Positions 7,668 to 15,663 of a DNA stretch of 28,158 bases are shown here, piece by piece. A model generated the notes under the pieces. The model worked only from the letters and a program-made list of their open reading frames with translations, had not been told where the DNA came from and ran no database searches. The DNA is from VMCP01 sp964527775. Its GTDB lineage: Bacteria > Bacteroidota > Bacteroidia > NS11-12g > UBA955. A program made the position numbers and the translations under genes. The DNA is taken from the NCBI GenBank assembly GCA_964527775.1, contig CAZGQS010000027.1, positions 1-28,158 on the forward strand, in the 5' to 3' direction. How positions within the stretch are numbered: the first letter of the stretch is position 1; the number at the start of each line of letters is the position of its first letter.

Positions 7668-8548
7668 TGAAAATCAAGTATCTCGACAGGTCTGAAATAA
7701 ATGCAGGGGCGTGGAATCGTTGTGTAAAGTCTGGTTCCATTAACTGGGTTTACGCCTATTTTGAATATCTGGAGGGTGTTTGTTACCAGCAATGGGGAGC
7801 TTTGGTTGTTGAAAATGGATCAGATTATGTGGGTGTTTTCCCCCTACCTTACCGTAAAAAATGGGGCATTCACTACGTTTATCAGCCTTATTTCTGCCAG
7901 CAGTTGGGTGTGTTTGGGAATTTTGATTCATTGGCTTGCGCTGGATTTGACACACAGAGTTTTATTCAATCAATTCCTCGAAAATTTCTGCGGGTCCATT
8001 TAGCAGTACATCCATTTTTTGGAGCCGTTGAAAATGCTTCTTTGAGGCCAAATTTTGTTATTCCTGCTGGGTTTGGTGAGGGTGATTTCAATAAAGACGC
8101 ACGAAAAAACTTGAAATCATTGAATGACGTTGTTTATCGTGAAACTTCAGATTTGTGGAGGGTTCTAGAGATTTATGATATCGCTTGGGGACAAGAAAAC
8201 ATGTTTATTTGGGCCAATACTTACGAAGGTTTTGAACACGCTTTAAAATTATTGGATGGGTCTTCTTACTATGCCTTCGAGGCGATGCAAGGCGATCAGG
8301 TTTTAGGTGCGGCGGTTTTTTTGATTTCGGGCGATAGGCTGCACTATGTGTGCGGTGCACCAACTCCTTCAGGTAGAGAAATGGGAATCATTCACGGCAT
8401 CATTAATCATATTTGTGAAAAGTTTTCATCCCATAAAATTGACTTGGAAGGTTCTTCCATTCCATCGGTGGCCCAGTTTTATAAGAAGTTCAACCCAGTA
8501 GAAGAGCATTTCTTCCGAATTGAACAAAACTTGAGGTTGTGGCGTTAA
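7667..8548 (+). CDS. GNAT/FemAB-like (BioF2-like) acyltransferase family protein
   Basis: 293 aa from the ATG at 7667, which overlaps the upstream stop in TAATG, so translation is probably coupled. The N-terminal half has strands such as DYVGVFPLPYRKKWGIHYVYQPYFCQQ, and the C-terminal half (about 160-290) looks like a GNAT-fold domain: GDQVLGAAVFLISGDRLHYVCGA, then a helix, then IDLEGSSIPSVAQFYKKF. This pattern is typical of proteins annotated as GNAT or FemAB/BioF2-like in Bacteroidota. The acyl donor and acceptor cannot be read from the sequence. Pairing with a deacetylase relative suggests modification of an amino sugar or surface glycan. Confidence 0.75.
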   Translation: MKIKYLDRSEINAGAWNRCVKSGSINWVYAYFEYLEGVCYQQWGALVVENGSDYVGVFPLPYRKKWGIHYVYQPYFCQQLGVFGNFDSLACAGFDTQSFIQSIPRKFLRVHLAVHPFFGAVENASLRPNFVIPAGFGEGDFNKDARKNLKSLNDVVYRETSDLWRVLEIYDIAWGQENMFIWANTYEGFEHALKLLDGSSYYAFEAMQGDQVLGAAVFLISGDRLHYVCGAPTPSGREMGIIHGIINHICEKFSSHKIDLEGSSIPSVAQFYKKFNPVEEHFFRIEQNLRLWR

Positions 8549-8566
8549 TTTTGGAACTTTATTTTG

Positions 8567-9538
8567 ATGAATATTAAACCTTGGCTGATTGCCGCTCGTT
8601 TGAGAACGCTGCCCTTGGCTGTTTCGGGAATTTTATTGGGGACATCCATTGCTCAACTTCGCAAACCCATTGATATTTCTGTAGTGCTTTTGGCGGTTTT
8701 AACTGCTGTATTGCTGCAAATTTTATCCAATTTCGCCAATGATTACGGCGACTTTGTCAAAGGCACCGACTCAAAGGCTGACCGCCAAGACCGAGCGCTG
8801 GCCAGCGGAGCTATTGATGTTCTACAAATGAAGCGCGCTGTTTTTTTTACTGGATTTTTGGCCTTTTTGTTCGGTATTTCATTGATTTATAGATCTTATG
8901 TATTGAATTTTCTGACCTTAGATTCTGCTTATTTTCTCTTTGGCATGGGCTTGTTTTCATTGGCGGCTGCCGTTTTATACACCATCGGAAAACGCGCTTA
9001 CGGATATTCTGGATGGGGCGATTTTTTCGTTTTTATTTTCTTTGGACTTTTACCGGTTCTAGGGATGTCGCTGTTACTCGGCGTTGCATGGAATTTAGAA
9101 GCTTATCTGGGTGGATGCGGATTGGGATTTTTAAGTGTAGGTGTTCTCAACTTAAACAATTACAGAGACATAGACACTGATAAAGAGAATGGTAAAATAA
9201 CATTGGCCGTACGATTTGGTCCTAAAAAAACTCTTTGGTACCATCGTTTCTTGCTCATTTTTGGGTTTGGTGGAGTATTTTTATCGTTTGCCTTGTACGT
9301 AAAATCATTGTTTGACCTTGGTGGAGACTCTTCCAACCTCGAACTGTTTTTAGTCTTTGGGGTCTTCTCTCCCATTGCGGTTTTTCTAGCCCGATATTTC
9401 TCCGAAACCAAGCTCTTGTTGCCAGGAGATCGCGAAGGTTTAAATAAACAGTTGAAAAATTTATCTTTAACCACAATGCTGTTGGTTTTCGTACACTTAG
9501 GCATGGTCAATTACATCATTAGTTTAATAGGTTATTGA
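8567..9538 (+). CDS. menA: 1,4-dihydroxy-2-naphthoate polyprenyltransferase
   Basis: 323 aa, starting at the ATG at 8567 (a TTG lies directly before it). An integral membrane UbiA-family enzyme that attaches the isoprenoid tail to dihydroxynaphthoate, giving demethylmenaquinone. The first aspartate-rich motif is NDYGDFVKGTD (about 59-70), and the second is NNYRDIDTDKENGK (about 198-211) followed by RFG. About eight hydrophobic segments are visible. It sits 2 bp before menC, so the pair forms an operon for menaquinone synthesis. No TAnnTTTG box is found just upstream, so it may be read from the preceding genes. Confidence 0.95.
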   Translation: MNIKPWLIAARLRTLPLAVSGILLGTSIAQLRKPIDISVVLLAVLTAVLLQILSNFANDYGDFVKGTDSKADRQDRALASGAIDVLQMKRAVFFTGFLAFLFGISLIYRSYVLNFLTLDSAYFLFGMGLFSLAAAVLYTIGKRAYGYSGWGDFFVFIFFGLLPVLGMSLLLGVAWNLEAYLGGCGLGFLSVGVLNLNNYRDIDTDKENGKITLAVRFGPKKTLWYHRFLLIFGFGGVFLSFALYVKSLFDLGGDSSNLELFLVFGVFSPIAVFLARYFSETKLLLPGDREGLNKQLKNLSLTTMLLVFVHLGMVNYIISLIGY

Positions 9539-9540
9539 TC

Positions 9541-10551
9541 ATGAAACTACGCATAGAGTCTCATACATTACAATTTATTAAACCCGCAAAAACCTCACGA
9601 GGGGAATATACTGACAAGATAGCCCATGTGTTGATTTGCGAAAATGAAGTGGGTGAAACCATAGCAATGGGCGAAGCTTCGCCCTTGGTTGATTTAAGTG
9701 TTGATGCCAAAGAAGACTTAGTGTCGATTGTTAATGATTTATCAGGCATAGAATTTAAGCTATCTGATTTATTGGAACTTCTCGAAGAATGGAAGTCCTA
9801 CCCTACCCTCAGGTTTGCATTATACTGCATCATTTTAAAACTCCAAGGATTTCCTGAGACTTCTTTTTCACGTGGAAAGTCTGGCATTCACATCAACGGA
9901 TTGGTTTGGATGAGCGACATAGATTCTATGGAAGAAGAAGCTTATCAAAAAGTAAATCAAGGATTTAAGATCATAAAATTTAAAGTAGGGGCGCTTGATT
10001 TTGATGCTGAGTGTCGTCTGCTTGAACGCTTCCGAAAGAAGTACAGTTCGTTTCAAATTGAAATTAGGCTTGATGCTAACGGTGCCTTTGCTCCCGAAGA
10101 CTCTTTATCTCAATTAAAAGACCTTTCTCGCTTCGAAATTCACAGCATCGAACAACCCATCAAACCCAAGCAGAATGATTGGTTATCAAAGATTTGCAGA
10201 GAATCGAAAATTGCAATAGCGCTTGACGAAGAACTGATTGGTTTCAATGTAGCTAACTCGCATAAATTACTTTCAGAAATTGCGCCACAATATTTAATTC
10301 TGAAGCCCACTCTTCTTGGGGGATTTGACCACTGCGATAGCTGGATCAAATCAGCTAGCTCTTACAACATTGGCTGGTGGAGCACCAGTGCTTTAGAGGG
10401 TTCGCTTGGACTATATGACATTGCTCGTTGGGTTTCGAACTACCCACTAACCATGGCTCAAGGCTTAGGAACTGGAAGTTTATTTGTCAAGAATTTAGAT
10501 ATCGGTGATCGGTTGGTGGTTGTTGGTGATCGGTTATCGGTAGGTCGGTGA
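9541..10551 (+). CDS. menC: o-succinylbenzoate synthase, tail replaced by repeat
   Basis: 336 aa. An enolase-superfamily enzyme that dehydrates SHCHC to o-succinylbenzoate. The KxK motif is K146-F-K148, the metal ligands are D178, E204 and D229, and the second lysine is K255 in LILKPTLLGG. The C-terminal barrel motif is TSALEGSLGLYDIA. The ATG at 9541 was chosen because it follows the menA stop. The last 16 residues (321-336) and the stop codon are encoded by heptamer array 3, replacing the usual family tail after QGLGTGSLF. The in-frame array units read TTG and TTA; the first in-frame TGA comes after an 8-bp unit shifts the register. menE, a common next gene, is not here. Confidence 0.94.
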   Translation: MKLRIESHTLQFIKPAKTSRGEYTDKIAHVLICENEVGETIAMGEASPLVDLSVDAKEDLVSIVNDLSGIEFKLSDLLELLEEWKSYPTLRFALYCIILKLQGFPETSFSRGKSGIHINGLVWMSDIDSMEEEAYQKVNQGFKIIKFKVGALDFDAECRLLERFRKKYSSFQIEIRLDANGAFAPEDSLSQLKDLSRFEIHSIEQPIKPKQNDWLSKICRESKIAIALDEELIGFNVANSHKLLSEIAPQYLILKPTLLGGFDHCDSWIKSASSYNIGWWSTSALEGSLGLYDIARWVSNYPLTMAQGLGTGSLFVKNLDIGDRLVVVGDRLSVGR

Positions 10552-10726
10552 TCGGTGATCGGTGATCGGTAGGTCGGTGATCGGTAGGTCGGTTATCGGT
10601 AGGTCGGTGATCGGTGATCAGCCGACAGCTTTCAACTATCAGCGTTCGGCGTTCGGCGTTCAGCCATCAGCCATCATCTTTCAGCCGACAGCCATCAGCT
10701 AAAGACCATAGACCAAGGACCAAAAT
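10506..10726. repeat. heptamer array 3 (with four 8-bp units)
   Basis: Units follow the same order as the reverse complement of array 2: TGATCGG/TTATCGG, then CCGACAG, CGTTCGG, CGTTCAG and CCATCAG, then CCATAGA and CCAAGGA. Four units are 8-mers (TAGGTCGG at 10541, 10570, 10585, 10600), each followed by a TGATCGG or TTATCGG unit. The array starts inside the 3' end of menC and stops exactly where the terminator of the convergent gene begins. There is no hairpin core. Confidence 0.92.
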
Positions 10727-10754
10727 AAAAAAAGCCCAGACTTGCGTCCGGGCT
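10724..10754 (-). terminator. intrinsic terminator of the small secreted protein gene
   Basis: On the minus strand the stem AGCCCGGAC / GTCTGGGCT (one mismatch) with loop GCAA is followed by a T-rich run. It lies about 25 bp after the stop at 10778. Confidence 0.85.
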
Positions 10755-10777
10755 CGTTTTATAAGTTTTGAAAGATA

Positions 10778-11239
10778 TTATCTACCGATTTTGTAGAAAG
10801 TTACGTTGTAACCAACGCGGCTGTCACCTTGGAAAGTGATTTGAGCATCGATTTTTTGTCCACCTGCTTGACGCTTTAACTCGTTGTACATAGCGTCACC
10901 CATGTAGAAGCAACCTTCGAAATCAGGAGCTGCTAAGAAGTTAACGTCAATTTGAGAGAAACCGCGAGGAGGATTACAACGTACTACTTGTGCGCCTTGT
11001 CCACCAGGACCAGGACCTACTGCACCAGCACCGATTGCACCGCCACCTACTGGAGCTACTGCACCTGTTGGAGTTGCCATTTTGTTAGAAAAATCCAACT
11101 GGATGTTTTTGATACTTACTTTACGTCCGTTGAATGAGGCTGGGTTCTTAGCGAAAGATTCACCTGGGATTACCATTTGAGCCATTGATGCGCCGATGAA
11201 TGCGAAAGCTACTGCGAAGAGAGTGGTTACCTTTTTCAT
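10778..11239 (-). CDS. small secreted protein of unknown function, Gly/Ala/Pro linker
   Basis: 153 aa, not recognised. A clear signal peptide (MKKVTTLFAVAFAFIGASMA, then Q) indicates export to the periplasm or beyond; there is no lipobox Cys. Residues about 30-52 form a short domain (FNGRKVSIKNIQLDF), then a low-complexity linker of Gly, Ala, Pro and Val at about 55-85, then a C-terminal domain with two Cys (VRCNPP and EGCFYMGD) that may form a disulfide. The start is the ATG at 11239. Upstream there is no TAnnTTTG box but a close sigma-54 promoter match, so expression may depend on the RpoN encoded at 22.5 kb. It has its own terminator. Confidence 0.85.
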   Translation of the reverse strand: MKKVTTLFAVAFAFIGASMAQMVIPGESFAKNPASFNGRKVSIKNIQLDFSNKMATPTGAVAPVGGGAIGAGAVGPGPGGQGAQVVRCNPPRGFSQIDVNFLAAPDFEGCFYMGDAMYNELKRQAGGQKIDAQITFQGDSRVGYNVTFYKIGR

Positions 11240-11276
11240 AATTTTTATTTTTAGTTTGTTAGTTGATGGGTAGTAA

Positions 11277-11292
11277 ACAAATACCGTGCCAA
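11277..11292 (-). promoter_or_regulatory. sigma-54-like promoter TTGGCACGGTATTTGT
   Basis: Matches the sigma-54 consensus YTGGCACGrNNNTTGCW at every defined position except the C of the -12 element, which is T. The -24 GG and -12 spacing is exact. It reads toward the small secreted protein and leaves about 37 bases to its ATG, a sensible leader. No activator binding site was identified. Confidence 0.55.
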
Positions 11293-11301
11293 AAATTTTA
11301 A

Positions 11302-11334
11302 TTTGTAAAAAGCCCAGTGTTTTCAGTAGTTTTG
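11302..11334 (+). promoter_or_regulatory. -33/-7 promoter for the rRNA methyltransferase
   Basis: TTTG at 11302-11305 and TAGTTTTG at 11327-11334, separated by 21 bp, which fits the Bacteroidota sigma-A consensus. It lies 18 bases before the ATG at 11353 and argues against the GTG at 11317 as start. Confidence 0.7.
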
Positions 11335-11352
11335 AGCAAACATCCAGCGATA

Positions 11353-12651
11353 ATGAAAAATGATTTTGTGTCTCTTTTGGGACAAACGCTTCCTAAAAAT
11401 GAGACAAACTCCCTTTTAGAATGCATCAATGCAGGAAATTCACCGGTTTCTATTAGGGTTAATCGCAAGAAATTTAATGATGATTTAAAAATAAAAGATG
11501 TTAATGGCTCGGTTTCACATTCTAATGATGGGTTTTTTCTTAAAGAACGCCCCTTATTTACTGCAGATCCGTTGTTGCATGCCGGGTTCTATTATGTTCA
11601 AGAAGCAAATTCTATGTGGATTGGGGAGGTGGCTCGATGGATTTTAGGAGCGTCGGCTAAAGGAGCGTCGGCCGAAGGCGCATCCCCCGAAAAAACGTCC
11701 CCCGAAAGAGGAAGAATGATTCTGGATCTTTGCGCGGCTCCTGGAGGGAAGAGTACGCACCTGTCATCGGTGCTGAGTGAGGGAGACCGGCTGGTGGCGA
11801 ACGAAGTGATTTCGACGCGAAATTCCATTTTATTTGAAAATGTAAGTAAGTGGGGTGATGGTAATACATTGATTACCAAGGCTGATGCCAAAGAGTTTGG
11901 AAAATTAGGCGGAGTTTTTGATTTGATATCGTGTGATGCTCCTTGCTCTGGGGAGGGACTTTTTAGAAAAGATGATTTGGCCCAAAACGAATGGTCGTTG
12001 GAGCATGTTGACTTGTGCGCGCAACGGCAACAACGAATTGTATTTGATGTTTGGGATGCCCTGAAGCCGGGCGGATATTTTATATACAGCACTTGTACTT
12101 ACAATCGTAAAGAAAACGAAGACAATGTGTTACGATTTTGCGAAGAACTTGGGGCGGACTTGATTGAATTGCCATCGGAAATGGATGGGCGTGAATTTTT
12201 ATATGAACTTGAGCCGAAGATGTATAAGTGTATGCCGCATTTATCTCAGGGGGAAGGTTTGTTTTTTGCTATTCTGAAAAAACACGGATTCGATGATGAT
12301 GGTATAGCGAAGTTTCGTTTGCCCGGTGTGGTACATGAAAAAACACCTATTGGCGACGTGTTTCACGGAAAATGGAAGCCACATCCTGCCGCTGCATTGT
12401 TGAATAGTTTGTCGAGAGGCGATTTATTTAAGAATGTTCCCGTGGTGGAATTGAACGATGAAGAGGTGATGCTTTATTTAAGGAGGGAATTCATTCCATT
12501 AAAAACCAAAGAGTTGGGAGCAGTTTTGCTTACGTGGAAAGGCTTTAACATAGGTACAGCGAACGCGGTAAAAAACGGACTGAACAATTTATTGCCCATG
12601 GAGTGGCGTGTTCGTTCGCAATTTTCTGCAAGCAGTATCTTTGTACTGTGA
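11353..12651 (+). CDS. RsmF/NSUN-type rRNA cytosine-C5 methyltransferase
   Basis: 432 aa from the ATG at 11353. A SAM-dependent RNA m5C methyltransferase, most like RsmF (YebU), which methylates 16S rRNA. The SAM motif is DLCAAPGGKS, and the two conserved Cys are in SCDAPCSGEG and YSTCTYN. The C-terminal third (GKWKPHPAAALLNSL ... YLRREF ... GAVLLTWKGFNIG ... NLLP) looks like the RsmF C-terminal PUA-like region. A pentapeptide repeat (GASAK GASAE GASPE KTSPE, 11647-11706) is inserted just before the SAM motif. The stop overlaps the GTG start of the next gene. The exact target base is inferred from the family only. Confidence 0.9.
   Translation: MKNDFVSLLGQTLPKNETNSLLECINAGNSPVSIRVNRKKFNDDLKIKDVNGSVSHSNDGFFLKERPLFTADPLLHAGFYYVQEANSMWIGEVARWILGASAKGASAEGASPEKTSPERGRMILDLCAAPGGKSTHLSSVLSEGDRLVANEVISTRNSILFENVSKWGDGNTLITKADAKEFGKLGGVFDLISCDAPCSGEGLFRKDDLAQNEWSLEHVDLCAQRQQRIVFDVWDALKPGGYFIYSTCTYNRKENEDNVLRFCEELGADLIELPSEMDGREFLYELEPKMYKCMPHLSQGEGLFFAILKKHGFDDDGIAKFRLPGVVHEKTPIGDVFHGKWKPHPAAALLNSLSRGDLFKNVPVVELNDEEVMLYLRREFIPLKTKELGAVLLTWKGFNIGTANAVKNGLNNLLPMEWRVRSQFSASSIFVL
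11647..11706 (+). repeat. four tandem 15-bp repeats inside the methyltransferase gene
   Basis: Four in-frame 15-bp units give GASAK, GASAE, GASPE and KTSPE. Units 3 and 4 contain CATCCCCCGAA and CGTCCCCCGAA, words that recur in other genes. Units 3-4 include copy 2 of the 14-mer ATCCCCCGAAAAAA (11682-11695). The 15-bp length keeps the frame if copy number changes. Confidence 0.85.
12636..12643 (+). promoter_or_regulatory. -7 box TATCTTTG, 4 bases before GTG start
   Basis: A perfect TAnnTTTG box inside the end of the methyltransferase gene, exactly four bases before the GTG of the first M16 peptidase. Transcription would start at or next to the start codon. Confidence 0.55.
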
Positions 12652-13892
12652 TTGAAATAAATCGATTTGTATTAAAAAATGGATTGCGGGTTGTACATCA
12701 GTACGACAAGAGTGTATCTACTGTGGTTCTCAACACCTTATATAACGTAGGTGCTCGCGACGAAGATGAAAACAGAACTGGCTTTGCTCATTTATTTGAG
12801 CATTTGATGTTTGCCGGAAGTGCCAATGTAGAATCTTTTGACAAGGAGATAGAAGAAGCTGGCGGACAAAACAACGCATTCACGAATAACGAGTACACCA
12901 ACTATTACATCAGCGTACCCGTTGAAAACGTTGAAACCGCTTTCTGGTTGGAGAGCGACCGGATGTTGGCTTTGAACATCAATCCTGAAAGTCTTTCAGT
13001 TCAGCAAGGTGTTGTTATTGAAGAATTTAAACAGCGTTGTTTCAATGCTCCCTTTGGAATGTTGTGGCATCATGTTCGAGAATTGCTCTATAAAAAGAGC
13101 AGTTATCGTTGGCCCACCATTGGTTTGTCTTTTGATCACATTGAAAATGCCACACTCGAAGATGTAACTGCTTTTTACAATAAGTTTTACTTACCTCAAA
13201 ATGCGGTGCTTTCCGTAGTTGGAAATTTACCTTTGGAAGACTGTAAATCATTGTGTGAAAAATGGTTTGAATCCATTGATAAAGAAGGAGATACCAATAA
13301 AAACATTTATCTCGAAGAAGCCTTTCCTAACGAGCACCGTGAATTATTAGCTGAAGATCTATCGCCCAATGATGCCGTGTTTCTTGTTTGGAGGGGACCC
13401 TCTTTCAACGACGATGACTCGTTGTCTTTAGATGTTTTTGCAGATATGCTGGGTGGATCAGATGTTTCGCAACTTCAGGAAATTCTTGTGAAGAAAGAGC
13501 AACTCTGTAATGCCGCTGAATGTTTTTATTTGCGTGGTTTAGGTGAAGGGTTGTTTATGTTGTACGGAATTTTGAATCCAGGCGTCGACAAAAAACATGT
13601 TGAAACTCGCTTAATGGAAGTCCTTAATGCATTCATTGACAAAGGATTAGAGAATAAAATGTTATTTGAAAGCACCCAGAACAAAGCATATACAGGACTG
13701 TTATTTGAGATGATCAGTCCATTGACCCGAGCTCAGAAATTGGCTTTATGGGAACACATTGGAGATGCCAATGGAATCAACTTTGAATCGGAGAAAATCA
13801 AATCACTCAGTCTTGATGGTGTGCTAAATGTTGCACGTCGTTATTTCAAACCTGAGAATGTGAGCGTCATTCATTATTCCCCAAAACAATAA
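12648..13892 (+). CDS. M16 family zinc peptidase, catalytic subunit
   Basis: 414 aa, starting at the GTG at 12648, which overlaps the previous stop. The inverted zinc motif HxxEH is H48-L-F-E51-H52 (GFAHLFEHLMF), followed by GGQNNAFTNNEYTNYY and VVIEEFKQR, which holds the likely third ligand Glu. This is the active half of a two-chain M16B-type peptidase; the next gene encodes the partner lacking the motif. No signal peptide is visible. Substrates are probably oligopeptides or targeting peptides; nothing in the sequence identifies them. Confidence 0.92.
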   Translation: MIEINRFVLKNGLRVVHQYDKSVSTVVLNTLYNVGARDEDENRTGFAHLFEHLMFAGSANVESFDKEIEEAGGQNNAFTNNEYTNYYISVPVENVETAFWLESDRMLALNINPESLSVQQGVVIEEFKQRCFNAPFGMLWHHVRELLYKKSSYRWPTIGLSFDHIENATLEDVTAFYNKFYLPQNAVLSVVGNLPLEDCKSLCEKWFESIDKEGDTNKNIYLEEAFPNEHRELLAEDLSPNDAVFLVWRGPSFNDDDSLSLDVFADMLGGSDVSQLQEILVKKEQLCNAAECFYLRGLGEGLFMLYGILNPGVDKKHVETRLMEVLNAFIDKGLENKMLFESTQNKAYTGLLFEMISPLTRAQKLALWEHIGDANGINFESEKIKSLSLDGVLNVARRYFKPENVSVIHYSPKQ

Positions 13893-13895
13893 AAC

Positions 13896-15170
13896 ATGAA
13901 TTTTAGAAACCATAGGCCAAGCACACAACGCATTGAATCTTTTGATATTCAAGATATTAATATTGATTCAACCCTTGCCGGACAATTATACCATCATAGT
14001 TACACCCCAGATATTGGAGTTGCTAAAATATCATTTTGGTTTCCTTGTGGTACGAATGATCAAGTGCGTCCATTCATTGCATCGGCAGCGTTTGATTTGT
14101 TATTAGCTGGTTCAACAAGCTTATCAGAAAAAGAAATCATTGAAAGAATTGACTATTGGGGGGCATCGGTTTCTTGTGAAGCGGGTACACTGGGAAGTAC
14201 GGTAACCTTAAGATGTAAAAAGGAAATTGTTCTTGAATTGATTCAGTGGGTGATTGAACATGCTACCAATGCGGTATACCCAGATGAACAAATAGAAAAT
14301 TACCAATATGTTAAAACCGGCGGACTAGAAAGACGCATGCAAACTCCAGGGTATTGGTCTGAGCGTCAAGCAAAGGAAACTTATTATAAGGGATCAAAGT
14401 TGGGTGTGTTTGGGGATCTGAGTGATATTGAATCATTAAATAGAGATGAAATCATCGCGTTTCACATGAAACATATCCATTTTGGAAATGCAATGATTTT
14501 CCTTTCGGGGGATCTAAATCAAAAAATGCGTGATGACATTTTGGCGTTTACAGACTCCATCTTCGTAAATCCATTTAAAATCATAGTACCAATTAGTGGA
14601 AGTTTTCAGTCTACAGGCGAAACATTAAAACACTCTATAAAAAACAGCAGCCAGGTTAGCATGTATCTCATGAAACACATAGGTATAATTGATGAGCAGA
14701 CACAGCACAAACTCACCTTACTCAATCTCATGGTTGGTGGCTATTTCGGTTCCAGACTCATGCAAGAGTTGCGTGAAAATCAAGGACTTACATACGGAAT
14801 AGGCTCTAGTTTTCGTCCGGCGTTTGACGGTAGAACATGGTCAATCAGCGGAGAAATGAACAGTGCTAATGCTGAAAAAGCTTTGGAAGAAACTATAAAA
14901 ATCATGGAGGAATTCAGTAGAACAAAAGTATCAGAGGAAGAATTGATCAAAGCACAAAGCTATTATTCGGGTAGTTTTAGGAGCGGGTTTGATGGTCCTT
15001 TTTCTAGTATGTTAAAGTGCCAGCACCTAATGCTCCGCAATTTAGATACCGAGCACTATAGAAGAACATTAAACTACATTTGGAAAACGGATGTTCAACA
15101 AATATTTGACACCGCAAACGAGTTTCTCAATCCAAAAGAATTCCAAATATCACTTGCAGGAGACATTTAA
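13896..15170 (+). CDS. M16 family peptidase, non-catalytic partner subunit
   Basis: 424 aa. It shares the M16 fold (AKISFWFPCGTNDQ, LLLAGSTSLSEKEI) but the HxxEH zinc motif is missing. In its second half the motif GGYFGSRLMQELRENQGLTYGIGSSF carries the Arg/Tyr pair that contributes to substrate binding in non-catalytic M16 chains. It starts 3 bp after the catalytic subunit, so the two are translated together and probably form a heterodimer. Loss of the motif is normal for this partner and does not mark a pseudogene. Confidence 0.92.
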   Translation: MNFRNHRPSTQRIESFDIQDINIDSTLAGQLYHHSYTPDIGVAKISFWFPCGTNDQVRPFIASAAFDLLLAGSTSLSEKEIIERIDYWGASVSCEAGTLGSTVTLRCKKEIVLELIQWVIEHATNAVYPDEQIENYQYVKTGGLERRMQTPGYWSERQAKETYYKGSKLGVFGDLSDIESLNRDEIIAFHMKHIHFGNAMIFLSGDLNQKMRDDILAFTDSIFVNPFKIIVPISGSFQSTGETLKHSIKNSSQVSMYLMKHIGIIDEQTQHKLTLLNLMVGGYFGSRLMQELRENQGLTYGIGSSFRPAFDGRTWSISGEMNSANAEKALEETIKIMEEFSRTKVSEEELIKAQSYYSGSFRSGFDGPFSSMLKCQHLMLRNLDTEHYRRTLNYIWKTDVQQIFDTANEFLNPKEFQISLAGDI

Positions 15171-15210
15171 ATAATATCATATATTTTATTATCTTTAAAT
15201 AAATTAACTT

Positions 15211-15663
15211 TTGGAAAAAATACAATTTCTAGGTAGATCTAAGTTTCTTGACAAGCAACAAAGGAAAGTGTATCGCAGTCTTTTAGAATCGCTTTGTAAA
15301 GACCATAAATTTGTTATTTCATCAATAAACTACGTATTTATGACAGATGACGAACTTCTCACCATCAACCAGGCATCACTAGACCACGACGATTACACAG
15401 ATATAATTACCTTTGATTTATCTGATCAAGAAGGAAGCATTGACGGAGAAATATACATAAGTAAAGATCGAATCATTGAAAACGCAAACAGTTTCGGTGT
15501 ACCTTTCGAAGAAGAACTAACCAGGGTTATAAGTCACGGTGTTTTACATCTTATGGGATATAAAGACAAAACCGAAAAAGATTCATTGGAAATGCGAAAA
15601 GCAGAAGACAAATCAATTCAAACGTGGAAACACATGTTTCACATGAAACCTAACACAAAATGA
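15211..15663 (+). CDS. ybeY: endoribonuclease YbeY (rRNA maturation factor)
   Basis: 150 aa with a TTG start at 15211; the first internal ATG (MTDDE) would remove the N-terminal strands. A single-strand RNase acting in 16S rRNA 3' end maturation and ribosome quality control. The motifs DIITFDLSD, GEIYIS and HGVLHLMGYKDKT are present. The third zinc ligand, His in most bacteria, is Asp here; from memory this is common in Bacteroidota YbeY. Its last codons contain a parS-like sequence (15635-15650). It overlaps mnmG by 4 bp (ATGA). Confidence 0.94.
   Translation: MEKIQFLGRSKFLDKQQRKVYRSLLESLCKDHKFVISSINYVFMTDDELLTINQASLDHDDYTDIITFDLSDQEGSIDGEIYISKDRIIENANSFGVPFEEELTRVISHGVLHLMGYKDKTEKDSLEMRKAEDKSIQTWKHMFHMKPNTK
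15635..15650. other. parS-like site 1 (TGTTTCACATGAAACC)
   Basis: 14 of 16 bases match the conserved ParB site TGTTTCACGTGAAACA. The mismatches are in the centre (G to A) and at the last base. It lies inside the end of ybeY. A central mismatch may weaken binding. Confidence 0.4.

Noticed and set aside
9868..9883. Third parS site (TTTTTCACGTGGAAAG)
   Set aside because: Only 12 of 16 bases match, which is not convincing in an AT-rich coding sequence.
13896..15170. Second M16 gene as a pseudogene because HxxEH is missing
   Set aside because: Paired non-catalytic M16 subunits normally lack it; the frame is full length and the Arg/Tyr motif is kept.
15211..15663. YbeY as inactive because the third zinc His is Asp
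   Set aside because: The GYKDKT form is, to my knowledge, normal in Bacteroidota YbeY, and the rest of the protein is intact.
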